From NCBI RefSeq assembly GCF_024172165.1, contig NZ_JAMZEB010000002.1, forward strand, positions 10,514,501 through 10,578,500: DNA of 64,000 bases, read 5' to 3'. This document shows positions 41,301 to 48,140 of the stretch, piece after piece; the first letter of the stretch is position 1; each line of letters begins with the position of its first letter. The notes beneath the pieces are model-generated. The model saw nothing but the letters and a program-made list of their open reading frames with translations, made no database searches and was not told the origin of the DNA. The translations under genes were made by a program, and so were the position numbers. This stretch comes from Nonomuraea thailandensis (GTDB lineage Bacteria > Actinomycetota > Actinomycetes > Streptosporangiales > Streptosporangiaceae).

Positions 41301-41668
41301 ACCCCGTGCATGAAGTCGCCGCGCCACAGCCGCAGCGCCTCGGCCACGGTGGGCGCCTGCGCGAGGTGGCGGCGGTCCACGAAGCACCCGTCGGCCGCGC
41401 GCAGGCGTACGTGCTCGCGGGTGACGTCCAGCCAGCCGCCGACCTCCTTGCGCAGCTCGGACAGCGCCAGGCGCAGGCTGCCCCTGGCGTTGGCGTCAGG
41501 CCGCTCGCCCCACAGCAGCGTGGCCAGCTCGGCGCGCGGCCGGGGCGCGGCCGTGGTGGCCAGGTAGCAGAGCAGGGCGCGGGCCTTGGCGGAGCGCACG
41601 CCCACGGGCGCGCCCCCGACGGAGAGCTCCGGTGAGCCGAGCAGCAGCACGGACAGCGACTCCCTCAT
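38396..41668 (-). CDS. BTAD/SARP-like regulator with NB-ARC ATPase and TPR region (1)
   Basis: About 1090 residues from ATG 41668 (GTG 41719 in frame is an alternative; neither has a good Shine-Dalgarno). Winged-helix DNA-binding domain (LSVGGAPVGVRSAKARALLC, GSLRLALSELRKEVGGWLDV), BTAD (about 95-240: RLAHIVAGLDPYDEEAHRLL, RRLTAELGVEPAPETREVRQ), an Ala/Pro/Arg linker of three 9-residue repeats, NB-ARC ATPase (LVTLVGPGGIGKTRLAIAAA Walker A, RPLLLVLDNLEHLP Walker B, ILATSRRRPDLP) and a long TPR-like C-terminus. Resembles AfsR-class activators that often control secondary metabolism. No biosynthetic cluster is adjacent. It diverges from a small secreted protein gene. Confidence 0.88.
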   Translation of the reverse strand: MRESLSVLLLGSPELSVGGAPVGVRSAKARALLCYLATTAAPRPRAELATLLWGERPDANARGSLRLALSELRKEVGGWLDVTREHVRLRAADGCFVDRRHLAQAPTVAEALRLWRGDFMHGVSFCDAPAFAEWLECERRGVRLLLREVLLRAGDEPAEQVARLAHIVAGLDPYDEEAHRLLMTALARAGNRAGALACYDELRRRLTAELGVEPAPETREVRQRLAPCAAPARRAAVPAPARRAAVPAPARRAPVPVPATDLIGREADVGRLRALLARERLVTLVGPGGIGKTRLAIAAAEPSPLPAPGAPGETAFVSFAGVRPEAAVTTLARRLDVDLSPPRPALGLLLSALSARPRPLLLVLDNLEHLPAFDPVIGELLRAAPALRILATSRRRPDLPGQVAISVEGLGAPAAEALFAARAATACPGFDPDREASLVAGICAATGGLPLAIELAAGLLRAVPCAALARHLNADLGLLAVPGPAARSRHACMRTVFETSWRLLDEAGRQALAALSVFGGGCTLDAALEVARTSPGVLVRLVDHSMIQLTPSGRYAVHPLIQQYAATHLTPEERRAARRRHADHFGRLLERHAAALEDASDAEVTRVLGAELDNIRPAWAASGRPRFLELYWTLCLRLRLYEESAAVLRRHLARTAEEPRLRARHLWMAGTSEHHLAREHEATRLARAALETLGEPLPESRRGLATATLAAAGRQLGHRLLPPRPSPEGREAAQALTMLARLAFHQHDLPTMLAASLRQLNAADRTDDAALRAEAYANAATITRIAGRHRLAARYGTLADRALADVEQAAEAAHRARLARGLDQLHTGAFEAAGRSFAECRARTLAPRVAENCSGLLAETALWQGRFETAAGLFAATAEQAAGRLGGNDIARHWCLLGQVEAMLRLDAAGPERIGPVLAAARASTERRRAQEKPLGLRDGPAMRTIQDMRLLTAAARLRALERGTADDGTRQALTEVLALAGRLSPAHRGLLECWSGLAELLWSLAPWPDRATARLLHAHLARYVTRNPGAAARLGWARALVLAAAGRDGAARKAAEQALATATRLSAPYDQVRSEAVIRHLRGPCAAAG
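40901..40981 (-). repeat. Three tandem 27-bp units in the linker of regulator 1
   Basis: Units at 40901-40927, 40928-40954 and 40955-40981; the last two are identical and the first differs at a few bases. They encode ARRAAVPAP-type nonapeptides linking the BTAD and ATPase domains. Length is likely variable between strains. Confidence 0.8.
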
Positions 41669-41795
41669 AGCGCGAGAGGGTAAGCGCGGAACCGGCTCCC
41701 CGACTGTGTGAGAGGACACATCCAGCCTGTGCTCTGGGTGACTTCACCTGGGCTTTAACGCTTCGCTCACGGTGCTGCCCGCAAGCTGACGCCGC

Positions 41796-41816
41796 GTTCC
41801 GCGAAAGCCGCGGAAC
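41796..41816. promoter_or_regulatory. Inverted repeat upstream of the small secreted protein
   Basis: GTTCCGCG (41796-41803) and CGCGGAAC (41809-41816) are perfect arms with a five-base centre, 22 bp before the ATG at 41839. It could be an operator or a 5'-UTR hairpin. Confidence 0.4.
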
Positions 41817-41838
41817 GGCGCACACCGAGGAGCACGAC

Positions 41839-42315
41839 ATGCGCACTCCCAGACTGATCACCGCGCTCGCCCTGGCCACGGGCCTGGCCGCCGCCGGGGC
41901 GCTGACAGCGGGCCCGGCCACCGCCATGGCCGCGAACTGCCGGGTGGAGCTGTACGACATCGACAACCTCAACGTGGCCGAGAGGGACGGCAAGGACGAG
42001 CTCCGCTTCCTGGTCGGCGGGAACCTGTTCCCCAACGGCTACGTCAACATGCGCAACGGCGACGACGCCGACCCGGCCGACTTCGGCAACCCGAGCACCG
42101 TCGTCAGCAGCGCGGGCAGTGTCTCGTTCAACCTGCGCGAGGTCACCCCGCCCGCCATCGGGAGCGGTGACAGCCTCGGCTCCATCTCGGTCTCGGGCAG
42201 CAGCGTGTGCGCCCCGCTCGCCACGAACGGCGTCGCCTACGTGGAGGACATCATCGACGGGACCCACGAGACCTTCTACTCCTACCTGGTCGAGCTCAGG
42301 GTGACCGGGCTGTAG
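41839..42315 (+). CDS. Small secreted protein of unknown function
   Basis: 158 residues. Signal peptide (RLITALALATGLAAAGALTA, cleavage near TAMA-A). The mature 125 residues are acidic and beta-rich: NCRVELYDIDNLNVAERDGK, DELRFLVGGNLFPNGYVNMR, YSYLVELRVTGL, with two Cys (NCRV, SVCAPL). The start LYDIDNLNVAERDGKDELRF resembles a C2-like or calcium-binding beta sandwich (DELRF followed by NGD-rich loops), but this is not an assignment. GCACGAC precedes the ATG. A perfect hairpin follows the stop. It is divergent from the large BTAD regulator. Confidence 0.8.
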   Translation: MRTPRLITALALATGLAAAGALTAGPATAMAANCRVELYDIDNLNVAERDGKDELRFLVGGNLFPNGYVNMRNGDDADPADFGNPSTVVSSAGSVSFNLREVTPPAIGSGDSLGSISVSGSSVCAPLATNGVAYVEDIIDGTHETFYSYLVELRVTGL

Positions 42316-42330
42316 CCGCTACGAGGGGAG

Positions 42331-42359
42331 GGCCCCGGCCGCGGGTGAGGGCCGGGGCC
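42331..42359 (+). terminator. Hairpin terminator after the small secreted protein
   Basis: GGCCCCGGCC (42331-42340) and GGCCGGGGCC (42350-42359) form a perfect 10-bp stem with a nine-base loop, 15 bp after the stop. It separates this gene from the co-directional PucR-type gene. Confidence 0.75.
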
Positions 42360-42394
42360 TTCACCGATGCGCGGGGATCTGGCAGGGTTCGAGC

Positions 42395-43582
42395 GTGGTT
42401 CTCACCCTGGCCGGGTGCCCGATGCACGAGCTGCTCGACCGCCAGACCGCCAAGCTGGCCAGGCGGCTCGTACGGGGCTTCGCCGAGCAGCTCCCCGTCT
42501 ACCGGCGGCTGCCGAAGGAGGAGCTCGACGGCGACATCACGGCCATCACCGAGCACAACCTGCGCCTGATCTCCCGCGCCTTCCGCGAGCGCCGCCCGCC
42601 GGCCAGGGCCGACCTGGTGCCGCTGCGGGAGTCGGCGGCCCGCCGCGCCCAGGAGGGCGTGCCGCTCGAAGCGCTGCTCTCTGCCTACCACCTGGGGGCG
42701 CGCATGGTGTGCGAGCGGCTGTTCGCGGGCGCGCAGCCGGACGACCTGGCCGACGTGCTGGAGGCCGGCCGGATCGTCCTGCTCTACATGGAGGCCGCCA
42801 CGGCCGCCGTCTGCTCGGCGTACCTGGAGGAGCGCGAGAGCCTGCTCAGCCAGGAGCAGCACGCCATGCACGCCACCGTCGCCGCGCTGCTCGGCGGCGA
42901 CCGCGCGGCCCTGGCGGGCGTGCGGCTGCCGTCGCGTTACCTCGTGCTGGCCGTCGCGGCGGGGCGGCATCCCGACGAGGACGGGCCCGGCGCGCCGGTC
43001 GCCGGGCGGCGCAAGCTGCACCGGCTCAGGACGGCGCTCCAGCGGTACGCGGCCGAGCCGGTGCTGCCCGCCCTCGACACGGCCGGCGGGCTGGTGCTGG
43101 TGCCGCTCCAGGGGGAGGAGCCCGAGCTCGGTGAGCTGGCGGAGGCGGCGGGCAAGTCGGCGGGCGTGCCCGTGTGGCTGGCCGCCGAGTGCGCGCCGCC
43201 GCAGGGCGTCCCGGCGGCGGCGCGGCTGGTGGAGGAGGTGCTGGAGGTGGTGCGGGTCTTCGAGCAGCCGCCCGGCGGCTACCGGCTGGCCGACGTGCTG
43301 CTCGAATACCAGCTCACCCGGTCGAGCCAGGCCACGGCGCTGCTGGCGGGGCTGCTCGACCCGCTGCTCGACAACCCCGACCTGCTGCGGACGCTGACGG
43401 CGTACCTGGACACGGGCCTGGACCGGCGGCGCACCGCCGAGCTGCTGCACGTGCACCCGAACACCGTCGACTACCGCCTGCGCAGGGTCGTCGTCCTGAC
43501 CGGGCTGGACCCGCTGGACCCCGCCCACCTCCAGCGGATCGGCGCGGCCCTGGCGGCCCGCCGGCTCACACCGCCCCGGTGA
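42395..43582 (+). CDS. PucR/CdaR-type transcriptional regulator
   Basis: 395 residues from GTG 42395; ATG 42422 (MHELLDRQ) is an equally possible start. N-terminal RsbR-like/helical sensory domain (about 10-165: VPLEALLSAYHLGARMVCER), a middle GGDEF-like/CdaR domain (about 170-290), and the HTH_30 at the C-terminus (DLLRTLTAYLDTGLDRRRTA, LLHVHPNTVDYRLRRVVVLT). PucR-type proteins activate catabolic or stress genes in response to a metabolite. No obvious target: downstream genes are on the other strand. The last 17 bp overlap the convergent SGNH hydrolase gene. Confidence 0.88.
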   Translation: MVLTLAGCPMHELLDRQTAKLARRLVRGFAEQLPVYRRLPKEELDGDITAITEHNLRLISRAFRERRPPARADLVPLRESAARRAQEGVPLEALLSAYHLGARMVCERLFAGAQPDDLADVLEAGRIVLLYMEAATAAVCSAYLEERESLLSQEQHAMHATVAALLGGDRAALAGVRLPSRYLVLAVAAGRHPDEDGPGAPVAGRRKLHRLRTALQRYAAEPVLPALDTAGGLVLVPLQGEEPELGELAEAAGKSAGVPVWLAAECAPPQGVPAAARLVEEVLEVVRVFEQPPGGYRLADVLLEYQLTRSSQATALLAGLLDPLLDNPDLLRTLTAYLDTGLDRRRTAELLHVHPNTVDYRLRRVVVLTGLDPLDPAHLQRIGAALAARRLTPPR

Positions 43583-44417
43583 CGGCCGCCGTCACGGCGG
43601 TCGCGAAGCCGCGCATCCCGGCCGCGTTCGGATGGAACGGCGCGGCCGGCGAGGCGGGCACGTACGGCTCGATCCACCGGGCGCCGGCCGAGGCGCACGG
43701 GTCGTGGCCCACGCTCGGCGTCTGCAGGTCGATGAAGCCCACCCCGGCCGCGGCGGCCTGCTCGGCCAGCATCTGGTTGAAGTACATCAGCGTGGCCCTG
43801 ATGTAGTTCGCGTCCGCCCTGATGATCGGGACCCGCGGGTAGCAGCCGTCGGGCCGCGCGTACGTGCCGTACCCGACCACGAAGATCCTGGCCTGCGGGG
43901 CGCGGGCGCGGATGTCGGCGACCAGGGTGGTCAGGCGGGGGCGCAGCGCGTCGGTGTCGACCCGCCACTTGTCCTGGCCGCCCACGTTGTAGTCGTCGTT
44001 GCAGGCGTCGCCGATCGGCGGGGGCAGCAGGTTCAGGCAGTCCTCGATGAAGTCGGTCAGCCCGACGTCGTTGGCGCCGATCTGCACCGTGACCAGCGTG
44101 GTGTCCAGGGTGAGCGCGTCGAGCTGGGGCGCCACGTCGCCGAGCTCGGTGCCCTGCGGCTGGTACATGTCCTCGGTCTGGGCGCCCGAGCAGGTCACGT
44201 CGCGGAACCTGGCCGCGCCGATGGCCTGGGCCGTCAGCCGCGGGTAGTTGCGGTCGGAGCGCAGGCAGCCGAGGTGGATCTGGTTGGGCACCAGGGGGCC
44301 GGCTGCGGCCGAGTCGCCCAGGGCCACGTACACCTCGGCCTGCGCGGCGTGCGCGGGCGGGGCGAGGGTGAGGGCGAGCCAGACGGCGGTGAGGAGGAGG
44401 AGGGTGCGTCGGACCAT
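43566..44417 (-). CDS. Secreted SGNH/GDSL hydrolase
   Basis: 283 residues. Signal peptide (TLLLLTAVWLALTLAPPAHA). SGNH blocks: GDSAAAGPLV (block I Ser, residue 34 or so), VTCSGAQTEDM (block II Gly), QIGANDVGLTDFIEDCLNLL (block III Asn) and PFHPNAAGMRGFA (block V His, with the HPN in place of DxxH). Six Cys suggest three disulfides, as in Streptomyces coelicolor esterase SCO7513-type lipases. Esterase or lipase acting outside the cell. Followed upstream on the same strand by the PhoX-like gene (44467), 49 bp away, perhaps one operon. Confidence 0.9.
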   Translation of the reverse strand: MVRRTLLLLTAVWLALTLAPPAHAAQAEVYVALGDSAAAGPLVPNQIHLGCLRSDRNYPRLTAQAIGAARFRDVTCSGAQTEDMYQPQGTELGDVAPQLDALTLDTTLVTVQIGANDVGLTDFIEDCLNLLPPPIGDACNDDYNVGGQDKWRVDTDALRPRLTTLVADIRARAPQARIFVVGYGTYARPDGCYPRVPIIRADANYIRATLMYFNQMLAEQAAAAGVGFIDLQTPSVGHDPCASAGARWIEPYVPASPAAPFHPNAAGMRGFATAVTAAVTGAV

Positions 44418-44466
44418 GGTGGACTCCTTCCGGCAGGGGGTGGGGGGTGCGGAATCCGGTGGTCGG

Positions 44467-45582
44467 TCAGCGGCGGAAGGGGCCGGTCACCTCGTAGGTG
44501 ATGCCTCCGGTGCCCGCGGTCTCGCCGCTGGTGCCGCGCTGAGAGGAGAAGTAGAGGCGGGTCCCGTCGGGCGAGAACGCGGGCCCGGTGATCTCCGACC
44601 GCGCCTGCCCGTCGAGGCGCATGATCGGGGCCACGACGCCGTCGGGCGTGATGATGTTGATCTCCATGTTGCCGCCGTCCTCGGCCACGTAGAGATCGCC
44701 TCGCAGCCCGGTGATGTTGTCCACGCCGTCGAGCGTGCCGGTGCCGTCGTAGACGGCGGTGACGGTCTGGCGGGCGGTGTCGTACGCCCACACCCTGCGG
44801 TCGCCCTTGGCGGTGAAGTAGCAGACGCCGGCGGCGTAGTGGCAGCCCTCGCCGCCGTTGAAGTGCCTGGCCTCCGGCACCTGGTGCCTGGTCTGGCGCT
44901 CCAGCACGGCGGGCGAGGGGTCGGGCACCTCGCGCCACACCGTGCCGTCGCCGCACAGCACCTCCAGCCGCCCGCTGGACAGGTCACCCCAGGTCGTGGG
45001 GGTGAAGCGGTAGAAGCAGCCGTCGCTCTCGTCCTCGGTCAGGTAGATCACCCGGCGGTCGGGGTCGCAGGCGGCCGCCTCGTGCTTGAAGCGGCCCATG
45101 GCGGGGCGGGGCTGGGCCGCGCGCACGCCGTACGGGTCGGTCTCGTAGACCCGGCCGCGGAAGATCTCCTCGCACGACAGCCAGGTGTTCCAGGGGGTGG
45201 CGCCGCCCGCGCAGTTGAGGTTCGTGCCGCTCAGGATCCGGTACGCGCGCTCGATCGACCCGTCCGCCCTGAACCTGATCGCCGAGGCGCCGCCGATCAG
45301 CGGCACCTCGGAGTTGGACACGTAGATCCAGCCGGCGCCGTCGGCGAAGCAGGCGCCGCCGTCGGGCGCCGGGTGCCAGAGCGTGCCGCCGACGCCGCGG
45401 CCAGTCCTGGCCACGACGCGGCCGGTGAAGCCCGCGGGTAACGCCATGCCGTTGGCGTCGGGCGCGCCGAGCGGCCCGTACGGGCTCGTCCCGGCCGACA
45501 CCGACGCCACGGCCTCGTGCCACACCGCGCCCGAGAACGCCACCGACACGGGCACGGCTGTCAGGAAGGTACGGCGGCGCAT
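44467..45582 (-). CDS. PhoX-like (DUF839) secreted protein, probable Tat substrate
   Basis: 371 residues. N-terminus MRRRTFLTAVPVSVAFSGAV is a Tat-type signal. The mature part is a PhoX-type beta-propeller: NGMALPAGFTGRVVARTGRG, DGGACFADGAGWIYVSNSEV, SGTNLNCAGGATPWNTWLSC with EE next, GRFKHEAAACDPDRRVIYLT, EDESDGCFYRFTP and LYVAEDGGNMEINIIT, holding the acidic residues and Cys that bind Ca/Fe in PhoX. PhoX hydrolyses phosphomonoesters. Short compared with classical PhoX (about 580-700), so substrate range may differ. GGAG precedes the ATG. Confidence 0.85.
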   Translation of the reverse strand: MRRRTFLTAVPVSVAFSGAVWHEAVASVSAGTSPYGPLGAPDANGMALPAGFTGRVVARTGRGVGGTLWHPAPDGGACFADGAGWIYVSNSEVPLIGGASAIRFRADGSIERAYRILSGTNLNCAGGATPWNTWLSCEEIFRGRVYETDPYGVRAAQPRPAMGRFKHEAAACDPDRRVIYLTEDESDGCFYRFTPTTWGDLSSGRLEVLCGDGTVWREVPDPSPAVLERQTRHQVPEARHFNGGEGCHYAAGVCYFTAKGDRRVWAYDTARQTVTAVYDGTGTLDGVDNITGLRGDLYVAEDGGNMEINIITPDGVVAPIMRLDGQARSEITGPAFSPDGTRLYFSSQRGTSGETAGTGGITYEVTGPFRR

Positions 45583-45691
45583 GAGGGCTCTCCCGTGGTC
45601 GCGGTTGGATTCGCAGACACACGATGAGCCATGCTCGTCATTCTGTGAACTGGACAGGGGAGTAAATGTCGGCGGTCAAATCTGTGACGCC

Positions 45692-46357
45692 TCACAAATC
45701 GGCGCCCGGCCTCCACATCGGCCAGAACAGCGCGCCGTCCGGCAGCGCGAACGGTGCCCGCGCCTGGTAGCCGTGCCGCGCGTAGAGGTCGCGGTTGCGC
45801 GGATCGCTGGCCTCCAGGTACGCGGGCAGCCCGGCCAGCCGGGCGTGCTGGTAGTGCAGCAGGGCCGTGCCGAGCCCTTCGTTCTGCCGTTCGGGGTGGA
45901 CCGCCAGGAACGCCAGGTGGTGGTGCGGCGCCGCCGGATGGTTCTGCTCGAACAGCTCGTCCAGCGTGCGGAACCGCTCCGCCCACGCTCCCGTGGCCTC
46001 GCTCAGCCTGCGGTCGTAGTCGTGCGGGGCGGGCAGCGGCGAGGTGTAGGGGAACCACACCGCCACCGCGGGGCCGTCGTCGATGAGGTGGATCTCGCCG
46101 TGCTCGACGGCGTGCTCGACGAAGATCCGGAAGTTGGCGGCGATGACGCGGTGCCGCTCCCTGCGGTCGGGCACCAGGTACGCCATGGGCCGCAGCCCGG
46201 CGAACGCGGTCGCGATCAGCTCGGCGACCTGCTGCGCGTCGTCGGCCGTGGCCAGGCGGACGGCGGGCCGTAACGCGAACGCCGCCCCGCTCTCGCGGTG
46301 GGTCACCGGCCAGGGCCCGAACGCCTCTGCCCGCCCGGTTCGGAACGTCTCTTCCAT
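45692..46357 (-). CDS. GNAT-family N-acetyltransferase
   Basis: 221 residues from ATG 46357, ten bases after AGGAG; ATG 46384, which overlaps the permease stop (ATGA), would add nine residues. GNAT core: VRLATADDAQQVAELIATAF, HLAFLAVHPERQNEGLGTAL with the acetyl-CoA loop (RQNEGLG), and AYLEASDPRNRDLYARHGYQ with a final FxMWRP. The substrate is not predictable. Probably co-transcribed behind the APC permease, so the permease cargo (amino acid or amine) may be its substrate. Confidence 0.87.
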   Translation of the reverse strand: MEETFRTGRAEAFGPWPVTHRESGAAFALRPAVRLATADDAQQVAELIATAFAGLRPMAYLVPDRRERHRVIAANFRIFVEHAVEHGEIHLIDDGPAVAVWFPYTSPLPAPHDYDRRLSEATGAWAERFRTLDELFEQNHPAAPHHHLAFLAVHPERQNEGLGTALLHYQHARLAGLPAYLEASDPRNRDLYARHGYQARAPFALPDGALFWPMWRPGADL

Positions 46358-46380
46358 CGGCCCAGGTCTCCTCTCGTCGA

Positions 46381-47862
46381 TCATGCGCCGTCGGGGACGG
46401 CGGACGCCTTGGAGCCCGTCCCCACCGCAGCGTAGACGTCGGGTCGCCCGGCCCGCAGCACGAACGCCCAGAGCACCCCGAGCACCGCGGCGGCCCCGTA
46501 GACGGCCGGCAGCACCCAGGCCAGGGCGTCGCCCTCCGGCACGCCCAGCAGCGCCCAGAAGTTGTCCAGCGCGAACCACACCATCACGGCCAGCGCGATC
46601 GCGGCGGGCACCGGCGCGATCACCCGCCGGCCGAGCGTCTCGCCGCTCGGCCGCCGGGCGAAGAAGACGATGACCGCGATGGACGTCACGAAGATGAGCA
46701 GCAGCACGCCGAGCCCGCCGAACGCGCCGCCGTAGAAGAAGAGCTGCACGAGCGGGTCGAGGCCGAGGACCGCGTACAGCAGGATCGTGGCCAGGCCGAG
46801 CACGCTCTGCGCGATCGAGCCCGCCTGGGGCGCCCCGGTGCGGGCCCGCGTCCGGCCGAAGACGGCGGGCAGCACCCGCTCGCGGCCGAGCGCGAAGAAG
46901 TAGCGGGCGGTGGTGTTGTGGAAGGAGATCATCGCGGCCAGGACGCTGGTGGCGAAGAGCACCCGGGCGATGGACACCACGACGGGGCCCAGATGCGCCT
47001 CGGCCAGCACGAAGATCGTGTCGGCCTGGTCCCGGCGCGCGGTGGCGACGATGTCGCCTGGCCCGACGGCGACCGTCATGGCCCACGACGACAGCGCGTA
47101 CACCAGGGCGATGATCGTCACGGACGCGTACGTGGCGATCGGCACCGTACGCCGCGGCTCCCGGCTCTCCTCGGAGAACACCACGGACGACTCGAACCCG
47201 ACGAACCCGAGCGTCGCCAGCACCAGCAGCGCCCCCACGCCCGGCACGAACAGCGCGGCGGGCGACAGCGTCTCGGCGGAGTAGCCGGCGGCGGCCGGAT
47301 TCAGCAGGTCGGCCAGGTCGAACAGCAGGATCACCGCCACCTCGGCGGTCAGCAGCACGGCCAGCAGGCGGCCGTTGACGTCCACGCGCAGCACGCCGAG
47401 CGCCGCCACCAGCGCCCAGGCAGCCAGCGAGACGACCCACCAGGCGGGCGTGAGGCCCAGCCACGCTTCGAGCAGGGGCGCGCTCGCCACCCCGAAGGCG
47501 CCGTAGAGCGCCACCTGCAGCGTGTTGTACGCGATGAGCGCCACCCAGGCCGCCGCGATGCCCGCCGGGCGGCCGAGCCCGCGGGTGATGTAGGTGTAGA
47601 ACGCGCCGGCGTTGGCCAGGTGCCGGGCCATCGCCACGTACCCGACCGCGAAGACCGCCAGCACGGCGCCCACGACCAGGAAGGCGATCGGCAGCCCGGT
47701 GATCCCGGTGACGGCGTAGCCGGTGGTGATCACGCCGGCGACGACGGTGAGCGGCGCGGCGGCCGACAGGACGAAGTAGACGACGGTGGGAGCGCCGAGC
47801 CGGTCGGCGGCGAGTGTTCCGGCCGGGGCGCGCCCGGCGTCGATCGAGGTGGTACGCGACAT
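46381..47862 (-). CDS. APC-superfamily amino acid/amine permease
   Basis: 493 residues from ATG 47862, five bases after GGAAGG. Twelve transmembrane segments. The start is APC-type (RLGAPTVVYFVLSAAAPLTV), followed by AFYTYITRGLGRPAGIAAAW in helix 3 and FVGFESSVVFSEESREPRRT, the helix 6 Gly-rich signature (GFESxxxxxEExxxP). A central N-terminal VITTGYAVTG matches the unwound helix 1 region. Such permeases take up amino acids or polyamines by proton or sodium symport. Followed by the GNAT gene in the same transcription unit. Confidence 0.92.
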   Translation of the reverse strand: MSRTTSIDAGRAPAGTLAADRLGAPTVVYFVLSAAAPLTVVAGVITTGYAVTGITGLPIAFLVVGAVLAVFAVGYVAMARHLANAGAFYTYITRGLGRPAGIAAAWVALIAYNTLQVALYGAFGVASAPLLEAWLGLTPAWWVVSLAAWALVAALGVLRVDVNGRLLAVLLTAEVAVILLFDLADLLNPAAAGYSAETLSPAALFVPGVGALLVLATLGFVGFESSVVFSEESREPRRTVPIATYASVTIIALVYALSSWAMTVAVGPGDIVATARRDQADTIFVLAEAHLGPVVVSIARVLFATSVLAAMISFHNTTARYFFALGRERVLPAVFGRTRARTGAPQAGSIAQSVLGLATILLYAVLGLDPLVQLFFYGGAFGGLGVLLLIFVTSIAVIVFFARRPSGETLGRRVIAPVPAAIALAVMVWFALDNFWALLGVPEGDALAWVLPAVYGAAAVLGVLWAFVLRAGRPDVYAAVGTGSKASAVPDGA

Positions 47863-48140
47863 GCTTCCTTCCAGGGGGGTGCGGAGGGCCAGGTGCGCGA
47901 GCACGTACGCACGTCCGTATGGTGCGGCGAATCGTCGATCTCGGCCAGCACCCCTTCGGCCACGCGCCGGTTTTCGGACATCCGATTCACGGCGACTGCC
48001 TGGCGCGTCCCCGGCTCCCCACCCCGCTGACCAGCGGGCCGAGGACGAGCTCTGCTGACGTGTCCCTTACGCGGTTGGGAGATCCACTTGTTCCTCGCTG
48101 GGGTATCGGTGCCCGTGATTCCGATCAGGAGGCACTGTAG

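Noticed and set aside
45641..45650. GTTCAC-type half PHO box upstream of the PhoX-like gene
   Set aside because: Only one good direct-repeat unit (GTTCACAGAA on the minus strand); the next unit does not match, so PhoP control is not supported.
45683..45696. CRP-like palindrome TGTGA-N4-TCACA
   Set aside because: The spacing is four rather than six bases and it overlaps the GNAT stop codon; likely chance.
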